A stretch of 64,000 nucleotides of DNA from an uncultured Collinsella sp. (lineage in GTDB: Bacteria; Actinomycetota; Coriobacteriia; Coriobacteriales; Coriobacteriaceae), in NCBI GenBank assembly GCA_900768435.1, contig CAAGCW010000007.1, positions 1-64,000 of the forward strand, written 5' to 3'. This document shows, piece after piece, positions 8,077-16,095 of the stretch. The translations under genes and the position numbers were made by a program. A model generated the notes under the pieces. The model saw only the letters and a program-made list of their open reading frames with translations. It searched no databases and was not told where the DNA came from. Within the stretch, counting starts at the first letter, position 1; every line of letters begins with the position of its first letter.

Positions 8077-9081
8077 ATGACTGTTACGTTCGAAGGTTAC
8101 GAGCGCCGCGCTGACAAGATCAACAAGTGCCTCGCCGACAACGGCATCGCCTCCCTCGAGGAAGCTCTGCAGATCTGCACCGACAAGGGCTTCAACCCGC
8201 GTGAGATCGTCAACAACACCCAGTCCATCGCCTTCCAGAACGCCGAGTGGGCCTACACCCTCGGTTGCGCTCTCGCTGTCAAGCGTGGCGCCAAGACCGC
8301 TTCTGAGGCTGCCGCCATCATCGGCGAGGGCATCCAGGCCTTCACCGTTCCCGGCTCCGTCGCCGAGGACCGCAAGGTCGGTCTGGGCCACGGCAACCTG
8401 GGCGCTATGCTGCTCTCCGACGACACCGAGTGCTTCGCCTTCCTGGCTGGCCACGAGTCCTTCGCTGCCGCTGAGGGTGCTATCGGCCTGGCTCTGAACG
8501 CCAACAAGGCTCGCAAGAAGCCGCTGCGCGTCATCCTCAACGGTCTGGGCAAGGACGCTGCTCAGATCATCGCCCGCATCAACGGCTTCACCTACGTGAA
8601 GACCCAGTTCGACTACTACACGGGCGAGCTCAAGGTCGTCGAGACCATCCCCTACTCCGATGGTCCCCGCGCTGCCGTTAACTGCTACGGCTCCGACGAC
8701 GTCCGCGAGGGCGTTGCCATCATGTGGCACGAGAACGTCGACATCTCGATCACCGGTAACTCCACCAACCCCACGCGCTTCCAGCACCCCGTCGCTGGCA
8801 CCTACAAGAAGGAGCGCCTCGAGGCTGGCAAGAAGTACTTCTCCGTCGCTTCTGGTGGCGGCACTGGCCGTACCCTGCACCCGGACAACATGGGCGCCGG
8901 CCCCGCCTCTTACGGCATGACCGACACCATGGGCCGTATGCACTCCGACGCCCAGTTCGCTGGTTCTTCCTCCGTGCCTGCGCACGTCGACATGATGGGT
9001 CTCATCGGCATGGGCAACAACCCCATGGTCGGTGCCACCGTCGCCTGCGCTGTCGCCGTCGAGGAGGCCCTCAAGGCCTAA
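8077..9081 (+). CDS. GGGtGRT family protein
   Basis: A 334-residue member of the GGGtGRT family, named for its motif, here at residues 260-266 in SVASGGGTGRTLHP and followed by a long invariant Gly/Met-rich block (PASYGMTDTMGRMHSDAQF). The family occurs mainly in anaerobes, commonly beside the scaffold-like gene found upstream here. Its biochemical role is not established. Strong SD GGGAGG, biased codons and an efficient terminator point to high expression. Placement beside suf supports a link to Fe-S or sulfur metabolism, by inference. Confidence 0.9.
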   Translation: MTVTFEGYERRADKINKCLADNGIASLEEALQICTDKGFNPREIVNNTQSIAFQNAEWAYTLGCALAVKRGAKTASEAAAIIGEGIQAFTVPGSVAEDRKVGLGHGNLGAMLLSDDTECFAFLAGHESFAAAEGAIGLALNANKARKKPLRVILNGLGKDAAQIIARINGFTYVKTQFDYYTGELKVVETIPYSDGPRAAVNCYGSDDVREGVAIMWHENVDISITGNSTNPTRFQHPVAGTYKKERLEAGKKYFSVASGGGTGRTLHPDNMGAGPASYGMTDTMGRMHSDAQFAGSSSVPAHVDMMGLIGMGNNPMVGATVACAVAVEEALKA

Positions 9082-9116
9082 TCGCGCCCGCGCGATGCTC
9101 AAATAGTTGAGCTTTG

Positions 9117-9152
9117 GAGCCGCTACCTTTCGAGGTAGCGGCTCTTTTTGTT
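9117..9152 (+). terminator. Terminator of the GGGtGRT operon
   Basis: A perfect 12-bp stem GAGCCGCTACCT / AGGTAGCGGCTC with a TTCG tetraloop is followed by TTTTTGTTT. Confidence 0.95.
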
Positions 9153-9337
9153 TGCGCTGTCGCAGGGTAGCTAATGCCAATATATCAGTTGGGGCGAAAT
9201 ACGAGATGAGATGAGACGGAGCGTCAGAACGTCTATGACGCCCACCTGCCATATTTGCCCTTTACCGATTTGCCGAGTCTTTGCGGCCCCATTGCCGATC
9301 ACCCGTGCGACAATGCGCCGGACGAGAAAGGAATCCG

Positions 9338-10864
9338 ATGGAATCGACTGATGTACTGGTAATTGGATCTGGCATTGCGGGCCTTTGCGCCGCCATCGAA
9401 GCGGCGCGCGCGGGCGTGACCGTCACTGTGGCAAGCGCCGGCAAGACTATGAGTGGATCAAGCTTCTTCCCCGGAACCTGGGGCTTGGGGCTTATCGGAC
9501 CCGTTAACGAAGACGACGAACAAGACCTTATCGATACCATCCAGACCGTTGGTGGCGGCGTCGCCGACCCCGATCTTGTCCAGACGTTTGTCCACAGCAT
9601 TCCCCAGGCAATTGAATGGCTCGAGCAAGACCTGGGTGTTGAGCTCCAGCGTCCGCAAAGCGCTGAAAGCGCTCAGCAAAAGCAATTTATCCCCTGCTTT
9701 GACCACAAGACGCGCATGTGGCGCGGCCTCACCCGCAAGCCCCTTGAGGACGCTCTGACGACCCGGATCGAGTCGCTCGGCATTCGCCTGCTCCCCCGCC
9801 ATGAGCTTATCGACCTTGTTGAGGACACGAACGGCAGAATAACCGGAACCATGCTCTACGACCTCACCGAAAATCGAATCGTGCCCTTTGCTGCCAAGGC
9901 CACGATCATCGCAACCGGTGGCACAGGCGGCCTGTTCGAGCGCAGCCTTACGTCGGCTGATGTGCTCAGCTCCTCGCAGGCCATCGCGCTGGCGCACGGC
10001 GCAACACTTACTAATATAGAGTTCATGCAGATGATGCCCGGCTTCATCGAGCCCAAGCGCAACCTGGTCTTCAACGAGAAAACCTGGCGCTACGTACATG
10101 TAGACCAGCCGGTAGATATTGCCGACGACAAGCTGGACGACCTGCTCGAGCAGCGCTCTGGATATGGTCCCTTCACGTCACGCTTGGCCTCCCGCGCTAT
10201 CGATCTCGTCATCGATCAGGCAGGTGTCGAAGGCCTGGCACTCCACTACGACTTTCCCCGCGAGGATGTCCCAGAGTTTGTGCAGACCTTTGCCACCTGG
10301 CTGCAAGACGAGCACGGCATCGCCCCGACTGACGAGATGCGCGTTGCGATGTATGCCCACGCCGCTAACGGCGGCATCAAGATCGATAAGACCGCGCAAA
10401 CGGGCGTTGAGGGCCTCTACGCTTGCGGTGAGGCGACAGGCGGCATGCACGGCGCCGACCGCATCGGCGGCTTGTCGAGTGCCAATGGCATCGTATTCGG
10501 TCGCATCGCAGGCGCATCGGCAGCCCAGGCAGCACAGAATGCACCTGAGGTGGCCCCGAAGGCCGATATCGCCCTCCCCCAGTACGGCATTGCCACAACA
10601 GATGCCGAACGCCTGATACGCATCCTTAAGCACACGATGAGTACCTATTGCATGATCAACAGGACCGAAGCAGGTCTATCCAAGGCTCTGCAACAGCTTG
10701 AAAGCCTGCAAGACGAGGCAACGGCGCTGAGCAAGCCACACGCCAATGACAGCGAAATCGCAGCCCTCGCCCGCCTGCAATCGCAGATTCAACTAGCGCA
10801 GGAAATGGTCAAAGCCATGCGCAAGCGAACCGAAAGTCTCGGATCGCACTATCGAGCGGACTAA
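9338..10864 (+). CDS. FAD-dependent oxidoreductase (fumarate reductase / aspartate oxidase-like)
   Basis: A 508-residue soluble flavoprotein. An N-terminal Rossmann motif (VLVIGSGIAGLCAAIEAA) binds FAD. A second FAD block reads AHAANGGIKIDKTAQTGVEG then LYACGEATGGMHGADR, and the C-terminus ends in RTESLGSHYRAD, the SdhA/FrdA/NadB signature. The layout resembles L-aspartate oxidase, but no nadA or nadC is adjacent, so the substrate is unassigned. The ATG at 9338 has GAAAGGA upstream. It appears to be a single-gene unit closed by a hairpin downstream. Confidence 0.8.
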   Translation: MESTDVLVIGSGIAGLCAAIEAARAGVTVTVASAGKTMSGSSFFPGTWGLGLIGPVNEDDEQDLIDTIQTVGGGVADPDLVQTFVHSIPQAIEWLEQDLGVELQRPQSAESAQQKQFIPCFDHKTRMWRGLTRKPLEDALTTRIESLGIRLLPRHELIDLVEDTNGRITGTMLYDLTENRIVPFAAKATIIATGGTGGLFERSLTSADVLSSSQAIALAHGATLTNIEFMQMMPGFIEPKRNLVFNEKTWRYVHVDQPVDIADDKLDDLLEQRSGYGPFTSRLASRAIDLVIDQAGVEGLALHYDFPREDVPEFVQTFATWLQDEHGIAPTDEMRVAMYAHAANGGIKIDKTAQTGVEGLYACGEATGGMHGADRIGGLSSANGIVFGRIAGASAAQAAQNAPEVAPKADIALPQYGIATTDAERLIRILKHTMSTYCMINRTEAGLSKALQQLESLQDEATALSKPHANDSEIAALARLQSQIQLAQEMVKAMRKRTESLGSHYRAD

Positions 10865-10910
10865 TTCGATTCTCTCTTAGAGTTTGATCACAATTTCTCA
10901 ACATGCATCG

Positions 10911-10959
10911 AGCCCCGTAAGCATGATTCCCCCAAGGAGAACACGCTTACGGGGCTTTA
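10911..10959 (+). terminator. Hairpin terminator after the flavoprotein
   Basis: The 12-bp stem AGCCCCGTAAGC / GCTTACGGGGCT with a 22-nt loop is followed by TTT. Confidence 0.7.
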
Positions 10960-11002
10960 GCCGTGTTTTCCCTAAGGGAATAACGGTGCAGATAGCTCAG
11001 CT

Positions 11003-11101
11003 CCGCGCCCTTACGGGTTCGACCCCATGTACTGTTAACAAAAAAAGACGGCCAACTTTCGTTGACCGTCTAAACATGCTTTGGTGGGCCGTCAGGGGGT
11101 C
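11003..11101. repeat. Direct repeat copy 1 with truncated tRNA-Lys 3' end and terminator
   Basis: About 99 bp nearly identical to 11181-11280. It contains the last 20 nt of tRNA-Lys (11082-11101, minus strand), its terminator hairpin and a downstream GGTTCGACCCC stretch. The tRNA body is missing. This looks like a leftover of duplication or integration at the tRNA 3' end. Confidence 0.85.
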
Positions 11102-11180
11102 AGCCTGCTGCGCAGGCGGCCGCTGCGGCGCTTCGCGCCTTGCGCGCTGCGCTGGCAAATGCTCGCGCATTTCCTCAGCA

Positions 11181-11280
11181 CCGCGCCCTTACGGGTTCGA
11201 CCCCATGTACTGTTAACAAAAAAAAGACGGCCAACTTTCGTTGACCGTCTAAACATGCTTTGGTGGGCCGTCAGGGGGTC
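11181..11280. repeat. Direct repeat copy 2, attached to the intact tRNA-Lys
   Basis: The second copy of the 99-bp repeat. It differs from copy 1 by one extra A in the poly-A run (eight versus seven). The 79-bp spacer between copies (11102-11180) is GC-rich, full of GCGC repeats, and encodes nothing recognisable. Confidence 0.85.
11218..11250 (-). terminator. Terminator of tRNA-Lys
   Basis: On the minus strand the hairpin AGACGGTCAAC / GTTGGCCGTCT with a GAAA loop is followed by eight T. An identical structure occurs in the truncated copy at about 11040-11071. Confidence 0.85.
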
Positions 11281-11336
11281 GAACCCTGGACCTTGGGATT
11301 AAGAGTCCCCTGCTCTACCAACTGAGCTAACGACCC
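11261..11336 (-). tRNA. tRNA-Lys (anticodon CTT)
   Basis: 76 nt including encoded CCA. The acceptor stem GGGTCGT pairs with ACGGCCC (one G-U). The D-loop is AGCTCAGTTGGTAGAGC, the anticodon loop CTCTTAA and the T-arm GGTTCGACC. It reads codon AAG. Confidence 0.95.
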
Positions 11337-11358
11337 GATATCAACACGAAGCAAGAAC

Positions 11359-11436
11359 TGGGGTGGGTAAAGGGACTCGAACCCTCGACCTACGGGACCA
11401 CAACCCGTCGCTCTAGCCAACTGAGCTACACCCACC
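11359..11436 (-). tRNA. tRNA-His (anticodon GTG)
   Basis: The anticodon loop is TTGTGGT. An extra 5' G opposite C73, the tRNA-His identity feature, is present, and CCA is encoded. It lies 22 bp upstream of tRNA-Lys and is probably cotranscribed with it. Confidence 0.95.
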
Positions 11437-11601
11437 GTGTCCTGTGCGCTTCGCGCTCGACTATTATTGCAAGGAACGCCACGCGATGCAAGCCCCAATT
11501 TTCAAGAATTTTGAAAAGAGTTTTTCGAGACCATTTCGAGCAATTCCCACCGGTTTCATAGGAGTAAACTTGCCCCACTGCAAATGCTCGAAAGGACAAG
11601 C

Positions 11602-12783
11602 ATGAAAGAACTCTCCAACCGTACGGCAACGTTTACCGATTCGGTCATCCGCCGCATGACGCGCATCTCCAATAAGTATGGCGCCGTCAACCTGTCGCAG
11701 GGCTTCCCCGACTTCGATCCCCCGGCGCAGCTGCTCAACAGCCTGAGCGCCATCGCCAGCGACCCCAAGCCGCTCTATCACCAGTACTCCATCACCTGGG
11801 GCTCCCAGGCCATGCGTGAGGCGCTTGCCGCCAAGCAGGAGCACTTTATGGGCATGCCGATCAACCCCAACGAGAACATCGTGGTCACCTGCGGCTCCAC
11901 CGAGGCCATGATGGCCGCCATGATGACGGTCACAAACCCCGGCGACAAGGTCGTCATCTTCTCGCCATTCTACGAGAACTACGGCGCCGACACGATCCTC
12001 TCGGGTGCCGAGCCCATCTACGTGCCGCTTAACCCACCTGCGTTCGACTTTGACCGCGAGACACTCGAGGCGGCCTTCCGCGACAACGATCCCAAGGCCA
12101 TCGTCCTGTGCAACCCTTCCAACCCCTGCGGCAAGGTCTTTACGCGCGAGGAGCTCACCTTAATCGCCGACCTCTGCAAAAAGTACGACGCCTACTGCAT
12201 TACCGACGAGGTATACGAGCACATCGTCTACGCGCCCCACGAGCACGTCTATATGGCCACGCTGCCCGGCATGTTCGATCGAACCATCAGCTGCAGTTCG
12301 CTGTCTAAGACGTACTCCATCACCGGCTGGCGTCTGGGCTACACCATCGCCCCGGCCCAGATCACCGAGCGCATTAAAAAGGTCCACGACTTCCTCACCG
12401 TGGGTGCTGCCGCTCCCCTGCAGGAAGCTGTCGTCACCGCCCTCAAATTCGACGACAGCTATTACCAGGAGGTCCTCGACCTCTACACCGCCAAGCGCGA
12501 CCTATTCTGTCAGGGGCTCGATAGCATCGGTCTTGAGCACAACGTGCCGCAGGGCGCCTACTACGTGATGATGGATATCTCGGAGTTTGGCTATGACAGC
12601 GACCTCGACTTCTGTGAGGATTTGGCCTCCAAGGTGGGCGTGGGCGCCGTTCCGGGCTCGAGCTTCTTCCGCGAGCCCGTCAACCATCTGATTCGTTTCC
12701 ACTTTGCCAAGCGAGACGAGACGCTCAACGCTGCGCTTGAGAACCTCAAGTCGCTACGTGATAAAATCAACCCGCGCGGGTAA
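11602..12783 (+). CDS. Class I/II PLP aminotransferase (aspartate/aromatic type)
   Basis: A 393-residue fold-type I aminotransferase. The PLP lysine lies in SSLSKTYSITGWRLGY. NPSNPCGKVFTREEL and DEVYEHIVY are the other family blocks, and the C-terminal arginine is in NHLIRFHFA. The nearest groups are kynurenine/methionine (YbdL-like) and broad aspartate/aromatic aminotransferases, so the exact amino acid is open. The ATG at 11602 has AAAGGA; an in-frame ATG 18 bp earlier has none. It stands alone between the tRNA pair and a ROK kinase. Confidence 0.87.
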   Translation: MKELSNRTATFTDSVIRRMTRISNKYGAVNLSQGFPDFDPPAQLLNSLSAIASDPKPLYHQYSITWGSQAMREALAAKQEHFMGMPINPNENIVVTCGSTEAMMAAMMTVTNPGDKVVIFSPFYENYGADTILSGAEPIYVPLNPPAFDFDRETLEAAFRDNDPKAIVLCNPSNPCGKVFTREELTLIADLCKKYDAYCITDEVYEHIVYAPHEHVYMATLPGMFDRTISCSSLSKTYSITGWRLGYTIAPAQITERIKKVHDFLTVGAAAPLQEAVVTALKFDDSYYQEVLDLYTAKRDLFCQGLDSIGLEHNVPQGAYYVMMDISEFGYDSDLDFCEDLASKVGVGAVPGSSFFREPVNHLIRFHFAKRDETLNAALENLKSLRDKINPRG

Positions 12784-12809
12784 GGACGGTCAGTAACTAA
12801 AGGCACTAA

Positions 12810-12849
12810 AGAAACCTCGTGAACCCGTTGGGCCATGAGGTTTCTTTTT
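12810..12849 (+). terminator. Terminator after the aminotransferase
   Basis: The stem AGAAACCTC / GAGGTTTCT with an 18-nt loop is followed by TTTTA. Confidence 0.85.
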
Positions 12850-12919
12850 ATAGCGACCTCATTTATTTTTTAGAGCGCTATACTTTAGTCACGGAGCAAC
12901 TCGTCCAGAGAGGAATACT

Positions 12920-13810
12920 ATGGCAGAGCAGCAGCTTATCGGAGCGCTCGAGGCCGGCGGCACCAAGATGGTCTGCGCCACGGGCTATGCAGACGGCACG
13001 GTCCTGGAACGCGAGCAGATTGCGACCACGACCCCGCAGGAGACCGTTGAGGCCGTCAACGCATGGTTTGCCGACAAGGACATCGCCGCGCTGGGCATCG
13101 GCGCCTTTGGCCCCACCGCAGTCAACCCTGCCTCGTCCCAATACGGCAAGATCCTGGAGACGCCCAAAACGGCATGGCGCTACTTTGACCTGCTGGGCAC
13201 CATCCAAAACGAGCTCAATATTCCCTGCGGCTACGACACCGACGTCAACGTCGCCTGCCTGGGCGAGGTCACCTTTGGTTGCGCCCAGGGCCTCACTGAC
13301 GTGGTGTATCTGACCATCGGTACCGGCGTGGGCGCCGGCGTGCTCTCGGGCGGTAAGCTCGTGCACGGCATGATGCATCCCGAGGCCGGTCACATCCTGG
13401 TCACGCGCGACCCGCGCGACACCATTGGCGAGCACAGCGGCTGCCCCTTCCACGACAACTGCCTCGAGGGCCTCATCGCCGGCCCCGGCGTTAAAAAGCG
13501 CTGGGGTGGCAAGAGCGCCGGAGAGATGGCCGATGACCCGGAGGCCATGGACCTGCTCGCCGGCTATCTGGCGCAGGCGCTCATGACCTACATCCTGTGC
13601 TACGCACCGCAGAAGATCGTCATCGGTGGCGGCGTGGCCGACCACACCCCCATCGTGCCGCTCGCACGCAAGAAGTGCGCCGAGATGCTCAACGGCTACA
13701 TCGTCACGCCCGAGATGGCCGACATTGATAGCTATATCGTCAACAACAGCCTCGAGGGCAAGCAGGGCATTATGGGCTGCCTGGCCCTGGGCGCACAGGC
13801 GCTTCAGTAG
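12920..13810 (+). CDS. ROK-family sugar kinase (fructokinase-like)
   Basis: A 296-residue ROK kinase that phosphorylates a hexose, most likely fructose. The ATP motif is ALEAGGTKMVCATG, then the DTDVNVACLGE catalytic aspartate region and the zinc motif GHILVTRDP...HSGCPFHDNCLEGLIAGP. That zinc-site spacing is typical of the ScrK/YdhR fructokinase subgroup. SD GAGAGGA. A TATACT at 12879-12884 may be its -10 box. No transporter is adjacent, so the source of the sugar is unknown. Confidence 0.88.
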   Translation: MAEQQLIGALEAGGTKMVCATGYADGTVLEREQIATTTPQETVEAVNAWFADKDIAALGIGAFGPTAVNPASSQYGKILETPKTAWRYFDLLGTIQNELNIPCGYDTDVNVACLGEVTFGCAQGLTDVVYLTIGTGVGAGVLSGGKLVHGMMHPEAGHILVTRDPRDTIGEHSGCPFHDNCLEGLIAGPGVKKRWGGKSAGEMADDPEAMDLLAGYLAQALMTYILCYAPQKIVIGGGVADHTPIVPLARKKCAEMLNGYIVTPEMADIDSYIVNNSLEGKQGIMGCLALGAQALQ

Positions 13811-13892
13811 CAGACGCACCCACAGGACGTGGCGCGCCCGGCAAATCCGACCTACGGAACGACGCCACCACGCCTCATATAAGCTCTCAAAT

Positions 13893-13939
13893 AAAAAAGG
13901 CCGCCTAGGACCAAACAATACGTCCTAGGCGGCCTTTTT
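13893..13939. terminator. Bidirectional terminator between the ROK kinase and vanZ
   Basis: AAAAAGGCCGCCTAGGAC and CGTCCTAGGCGGCCTTTTT form a strong stem with A- and T-runs on both sides, so it serves both convergent genes. The stop codon of the VanZ gene lies inside the right arm. Confidence 0.95.
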
Positions 13940-14374
13940 GGCGCACATCAGCGACCGTAAGAGATATCGGAGCACAACGCCCGTTGCCGCACCACAGCAG
14001 TCGATCATCACATCGGTGATCATGCCGGCGCGTCCCGGCACAAAGAGCTGAATCGTCTCGTCGATCGAGGGAATCAGCAGCAGGAACACCGCCGTGGGCA
14101 GCAGCACGTCAAAGGTGCGCCGGCCCTCAAAATCAAAGGCGTGCGTTGCCAAGATGCCGAGCACCATATACTCGGTAAAATGCGCGCATTTGCGAACAAC
14201 AAAGTTGGTCACCCATTCATATGGAAGTCCCACGCTGTGCAGGAAACCGCGGATAGCTTCCATGACCGTTAGGCTCAGCGAGCCCGACCCCGAGCCGGGA
14301 ACCAGCGAATTGCCCCAGATCAAGAGCGCCATCAGGCAGGTCACGACCGCCCATTTTCGATTGATCTTAACCAT
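13925..14374 (-). CDS. VanZ-family membrane protein
   Basis: A 149-residue membrane protein with about four TM segments. VanZ signatures are VRKCAHFTEYMVLGIL and DETIQLFVPGRAGMITDVMIDCCGAATG. The name comes from teicoplanin resistance, but most homologues have no known role. The start lies 8 bp after the upstream gene's stop, so it is cotranscribed with that gene. Its last codons (AKKAA-stop) are formed by the transcription terminator. Confidence 0.88.
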   Translation of the reverse strand: MVKINRKWAVVTCLMALLIWGNSLVPGSGSGSLSLTVMEAIRGFLHSVGLPYEWVTNFVVRKCAHFTEYMVLGILATHAFDFEGRRTFDVLLPTAVFLLLIPSIDETIQLFVPGRAGMITDVMIDCCGAATGVVLRYLLRSLMCAKKAA

Positions 14375-14381
14375 GCAGAAG

Positions 14382-15782
14382 TTATGCCTCCGCGCGGAGC
14401 GGCGCGAAGCTGGCGGTACCGCCCTCGATAACGCTCAGATAGGCACGGCCCGTACGCTTGGCGGTAGAGGACTGCAGGCGCTCGATCTCTTCCTCGAGGA
14501 TCTGATTGACGCGCTCGTGACGACGGTTTTCCATAATGCCGGCGGCAATAGCCTCGGCCCGCTCGATGCTCTCGCGCGAGATACGGGCAGTATCCTCGGG
14601 GAACACAGCGCTGTGACGGCCGACATAGGCGGGGGCAGCAGGCTGAGGGGCAGCGACGGGAGCGGGGGCTGCAACAGGAGCAGGCTCGTCAATCTCGTCC
14701 AGAATCGCGGTGGCGGCGGCCCACATGTCCTCGTGGCCCGAGTAATCGGCCATGGGGACATCAACCTCGAGCGAGGCGTCCGGAAGGTCGCCGGTGTCGA
14801 TGCGATCTTGGGCATCAATCGATGCGGTGATGGCTGCAGGCTCATCGAGGTCATCGAGATCGATGTCCGCGGCACCGGAAATGATAGGCATGCTGGCGAG
14901 GTTTGCGTTGTACGGCGCAGCCTCAGCCGCCTGCTGCTGGGCAGGAGCGCCCCAAAGCGAGCTTTCGGCGGCACGGCGGGCGGCAACGGCCTCCTCGTCC
15001 GCGGCCATGGCTTCATCAACGTACGAATTATCGGCAGAAGCGTTCGCGTCCGCCGAGGTAGCGCTGTAGGCGTTATTGCCTGCCGCGTTGGCAACGAGTG
15101 CCACGAAAGCCGCCGTGCTGCCCGCAGGGGCGGCCTGGGAGCCCGACACGGCGCGTGCCGCGGCGGCGATGTCATCGCGATTGAAGGAGCCGGTCTGCCC
15201 GCCGTTGGTGAGCTCGTCGATGGCGACTTGATAGACGTCGCGCGAGCGTGCAGGGTCGCAGCTAACCGGCGAATCGTCGTCGAGCATGCTGTCGATCATG
15301 GACCAAGCCTCGGCCTCGTCCATAGCATCTGCGGCTCGAGCGATGGTAGGGACACCATCATCGGCATGATGGCGCTGGAACGCACCAGTCAGGCCGGAAA
15401 GGAATGCCGAGGTAGACTGCTCCGACTGAGCCTGAGAAGCAGAAGCCGCAGCGTACGGAATCGCATCCTGCTGCTGAGCTGGAATCGAGGCGGTCTTGAA
15501 CTCGCTTTGATGCTGATTGAGATTGGCGGCACCGCCCATGGCATCGGGCTGGAACAGACGCTCTTCACGCTGCGCACGATACTCGGAGATACCCAGCGAG
15601 GCGGCATAGATACCCACGCCCGCCACCGCGCCCACGGCGAAGGGAACTGCACCCGCCACGACCGTCTCGTTCACCGACGAAAACGGCAGCGTCGCGCCAT
15701 ACATAACCACGGGAGCGGCAAGGCCGATCCCGCACGAAAGTCCGGCAAGGACTGCTCGTTGTGTTGCATCAGAAGAAGCCAT
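14382..15782 (-). CDS. Membrane-anchored, largely disordered protein of unknown function
   Basis: 466 residues. Two N-terminal TM segments (about 11-35 and 42-65) precede a long acidic, Ala/Gln/Asp-rich, probably disordered region. Near the C-terminus a charged helix (ESIERAEAIAAGIMENRRHERVNQILEEEIERLQ) could form a coiled coil. I recognise no domain; it looks lineage-restricted. The ATG at 15782 follows GGGGAG. It is cotranscribed with VanZ. A role at the envelope or as a scaffold is only a guess from topology. Confidence 0.75.
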   Translation of the reverse strand: MASSDATQRAVLAGLSCGIGLAAPVVMYGATLPFSSVNETVVAGAVPFAVGAVAGVGIYAASLGISEYRAQREERLFQPDAMGGAANLNQHQSEFKTASIPAQQQDAIPYAAASASQAQSEQSTSAFLSGLTGAFQRHHADDGVPTIARAADAMDEAEAWSMIDSMLDDDSPVSCDPARSRDVYQVAIDELTNGGQTGSFNRDDIAAAARAVSGSQAAPAGSTAAFVALVANAAGNNAYSATSADANASADNSYVDEAMAADEEAVAARRAAESSLWGAPAQQQAAEAAPYNANLASMPIISGAADIDLDDLDEPAAITASIDAQDRIDTGDLPDASLEVDVPMADYSGHEDMWAAATAILDEIDEPAPVAAPAPVAAPQPAAPAYVGRHSAVFPEDTARISRESIERAEAIAAGIMENRRHERVNQILEEEIERLQSSTAKRTGRAYLSVIEGGTASFAPLRAEA

Positions 15783-15918
15783 GAGCTCTCCCCATCTTCC
15801 AGCACCCAAATCGCATCATTCAGTTGGCTGCGCGAGAGAAGATGAAGCGGGGCTATGCCCCAAAGCAACGGTATATGGTTCGTTTCATCTGCGTTTTCCG
15901 TCGCGAAGCTTAAAAGCT

Positions 15919-15947
15919 ATTATGCGAAACCGCCCTGTCGATTGCAA
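15919..15947 (-). promoter_or_regulatory. Probable promoter of the membrane protein-vanZ operon
   Basis: On the minus strand TTGCAA (15942-15947) and CATAAT (15919-15924) are separated by 17 bp. The rest of the 313-bp gap between rho and this gene shows no gene. It contains a small hairpin GGGGCATAGCCCC near 15847. Confidence 0.5.
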
Positions 15948-16023
15948 GCGACGATGTCGGATTGAAACGGGAAACCTGCTGCTCGTCGGTCTTACGGTCA
16001 AAAATAAGCGCGGAGCGGCGCTA

Positions 16024-16058
16024 TGGAAAAGGGCCGAGGCTCAAAGCCCCGACCCTTT
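16024..16058 (-). terminator. Terminator of rho
   Basis: On the minus strand AAAGGGTCGGGGCT and AGCCTCGGCCCTTT pair over 14 positions with G-U wobbles and run into TTTTCC. Confidence 0.8.
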
Positions 16059-16095
16059 ATCGCATTGATGACTATCGCTGCGTGTGGATGACAAC

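Noticed and set aside
9338..10864. Assignment as L-aspartate oxidase (nadB)
   Set aside because: The C-terminal motif fits, but nadA/nadC are absent and the central GADRIGGLSSANG block differs from typical NadB, so only the superfamily is given.
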